From UBA2645 sp044360285 (lineage in GTDB: Bacteria > Pseudomonadota > Alphaproteobacteria > Rickettsiales > UBA1997), in assembly GCA_044360285.1 (NCBI GenBank), contig JBIKKP010000033.1, positions 1 through 14,858 on the forward strand: a DNA stretch of 14,858 nt, read 5' to 3'. A program made the position numbers and the translations under genes. Position 1 is the first letter of the stretch. Every line of letters begins with the position of its first letter. Under the pieces are notes generated by a model, which saw only the letters and a list, made by a program, of their open reading frames with translations, searched no databases and was not told where the DNA came from. Of the stretch, positions 13,778 through 14,858 are shown piece after piece.

Positions 13778-13788
13778 CGAATTATTTT

Positions 13789-14625
13789 TTAATTATCAGG
13801 ACATTTTGATGGGTTGCATCTGTGAGTTAAGCAGTAATCTGAATCTCTGAAATCTGGACATAAAGAATTATTTTTGACGTAACCTTCTTTTATCATAGAA
13901 AATTGTTGTGGATGAGTTTCTTTTATTGCGTTAAGAACTCTGATCTCTTCTTGTTCATCAAATTTTATTATAAAAATTAAAATGGCGCAGTTACCTTTTC
14001 TTTTTAAAAAAGAGCCCACTTTTCCTAAGTCTGAATATGCAGTAGGTGCCATTATCGATAATCTTAGAAGATATGTGCATTTTAAATCTTGCTCAAATCT
14101 ATTATAACACTCTTGTCTCATTTCTTGATTCAGTACAGCCATACGACCATCAATTAGAATTTCCCATAACGGATTATCATAATATGGACAAGCAATACCG
14201 CTCCAATATAGATCAATCCAATTTTCAGGAAATTCTTCGTTTTGGTGATGATTAATCCAATTAGAATCATGCTCAGAAAATCTATATGGTTTAATAACCT
14301 CAACTTCGCTTAAGCAGACACCTTGAAAATGATTATTTGGAGCCCCCCAAATTTTCTGAGCTCTTTCAGCATCTAGTTCATTTTTAAATACAAATAAACA
14401 GTGCATTCTTGATACTTTTTCTAAAAAGTTGTTCTGACGAGTTGTTTCTAGCTTATATTCTAGCTCTAATTCATTTCCGCCCCTTATAAGACGAGATCTT
14501 AAAAATTGGCTTGGTAAAACAATATTTTTTTCTATTAAATGTGGCGGAGATATTACTCCAGTTGCAACATTCCAACGCACCAAGGAGTTTCTTGTATCTA
14601 AGTACGACCAATAGATATTTTCCAT
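13789..14625 (-). CDS. Unknown 278-residue protein with Cys-rich C-terminus
   Basis: Not recognised with confidence. The protein is soluble and aromatic-rich (many W and Y) with no signal or membrane helix apart from a short hydrophobic strand CAILIFIIKF. The block VSRMHCLFVFKNELDAERAQKIW (71-93) resembles the S/R...LFV...E.A..W pattern of DUF2441-like proteins, and the following GVCLSEVEVIKPYRFSEHDSNWI could be the next strands of such a fold; this is a weak resemblance. The C-terminus carries regularly spaced cysteines and a histidine (CPDF, YCLTHRC, SKCPDN) that could bind a metal. It points toward the Fic/zinc-ribbon/PIN genes and stands alone on its strand between two ~38-bp direct repeats, suggesting a cargo gene acquired separately. 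Confidence 0.7.
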   Translation of the reverse strand: MENIYWSYLDTRNSLVRWNVATGVISPPHLIEKNIVLPSQFLRSRLIRGGNELELEYKLETTRQNNFLEKVSRMHCLFVFKNELDAERAQKIWGAPNNHFQGVCLSEVEVIKPYRFSEHDSNWINHHQNEEFPENWIDLYWSGIACPYYDNPLWEILIDGRMAVLNQEMRQECYNRFEQDLKCTYLLRLSIMAPTAYSDLGKVGSFLKRKGNCAILIFIIKFDEQEEIRVLNAIKETHPQQFSMIKEGYVKNNSLCPDFRDSDYCLTHRCNPSKCPDN

Positions 14626-14677
14626 TATTCTTTAGAATTCTTAAAAATTTACAGTTTTTGTATTAATAGCTTCACTA

Positions 14678-14715
14678 TTTTCTCCAAATCTCCAATTCAG
14701 CTGCACCGAATTTTA
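14678..14715. repeat. ~38-bp direct repeat, right copy
   Basis: The partner of 13326-13363, in the same orientation, lies about 53 bp upstream of the start of the orphan minus-strand gene. The first 16 bases are identical and the rest is diverged but colinear through ACCGAATT. Confidence 0.65.
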
Positions 14716-14730
14716 ATCAGCAACATCAAG

Positions 14731-14790
14731 GTCTTAAGCAACCCCAATAACGCTTAAGCAACCCCAACTCGATTCAAGCAAATCCTAGGT
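14731..14790. repeat. Three tandem 20-bp repeats
   Basis: Units at 14731-14750, 14751-14770 and 14771-14790. The first two share CTTAAGCAACCCCAA exactly; the third is degenerate (TTCAAGCAAATCC). The period of 20 bp is about two helical turns, as in binding-site arrays, but no gene is seen to the right within the window (14791-14858 is empty), so the role is unknown. Confidence 0.6.
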
Positions 14791-14858
14791 TTGCTAGGGT
14801 TTAGCATGTAAGCAAGTAATGCTGATAAGATGTTAGTGAAGTAGTTGATTTTCGATCT

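Larger units (their letters stand above)
13354..13788. other. Repeat-rich gap without a credible gene
   Basis: Two overlapping frames of 70 and 90 codons (plus 13368-13580, minus 13391-13663) show no domain or codon pattern and are judged chance. The stretch holds five copies of the word GTTCGCAA or a one-base variant: plus at 13461, 13570 and 13582; minus at 13658-13665 and 13770-13777. It also holds two near-identical 24-bp sequences (13642-13665 and 13754-13777) that are themselves inverted (GCAAAAG...CTTTTGC). The layout resembles a recombination or binding site region rather than coding DNA; it may be a decayed mobile element end. Confidence 0.5.

Noticed and set aside
14731..14790. CRISPR-like array
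   Set aside because: Units are contiguous 20-bp repeats without spacers, and no cas gene is present.

Overview
The window looks like a moderately AT-rich alphaproteobacterial chromosome segment, most likely from a Rickettsiales- or Holosporales-type host-associated lineage. This is inferred from three things. A VirB8-VirB9 pair of a vir-type type IV secretion system stands apart from virB10/virB11/virD4. Short palindromic repeats of the kind known from Rickettsia and Wolbachia lie both between genes and inside a housekeeping gene. Accessory genes of the Fic/PIN type are also present. No rRNA gene, CRISPR array or intact transposase was seen.

Layout. Positions 1-300 hold two terminator-type hairpins, a long AT hairpin and an unassigned stretch. 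A small outer-membrane beta-barrel protein (302-988, minus) follows. Then comes a minus-strand pair: leuS (2257-4932) and, 3 bp downstream, an unknown 356-residue protein (1183-2253). A prepilin-like protein with a LamG-type domain (4994-6046, plus) diverges from leuS. It converges on a compact minus-strand operon of a CinA-N/MoaB-like protein, VirB8 and VirB9 (8686 to 6158), whose genes overlap by 1 nt or are 1 nt apart. Upstream of that operon lie a palindromic element, tRNA-Arg(CCG), a 156-bp tandem duplication and an Nfu-type iron-sulfur scaffold gene (9137-9697). A strong bidirectional terminator (about 9799-9833), a decayed OmpA-family tail and an aldo/keto reductase (10097-10915, minus) complete the core-like part.

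From about 11,000 onward the window is accessory. It holds a class II Fic protein with a C-terminal winged helix, a zinc-ribbon membrane protein, a PIN-like nuclease, a 435-bp repeat-rich gap, and an unknown Cys-tailed protein (13789-14625, minus). Direct copies of a ~38-bp sequence bracket the gap and the unknown gene, and a 3 x 20 bp tandem repeat lies just beyond.

The most interesting points are: (i) leuS carries two unrelated palindromic repeats as in-frame protein insertions, one exactly 31 codons long with a relative of nearly the same length beside tRNA-Arg; (ii) a 104-bp sequence containing the tail of nfuA, two hairpins and the first 17 nt of tRNA-Arg is duplicated in tandem; (iii) a putative cassette at the right end is bounded by direct repeats. 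I did not find a convincing wholly new multi-gene system. The Fic/zinc-ribbon/PIN/orphan block is the best candidate for an undescribed defence or conflict island.
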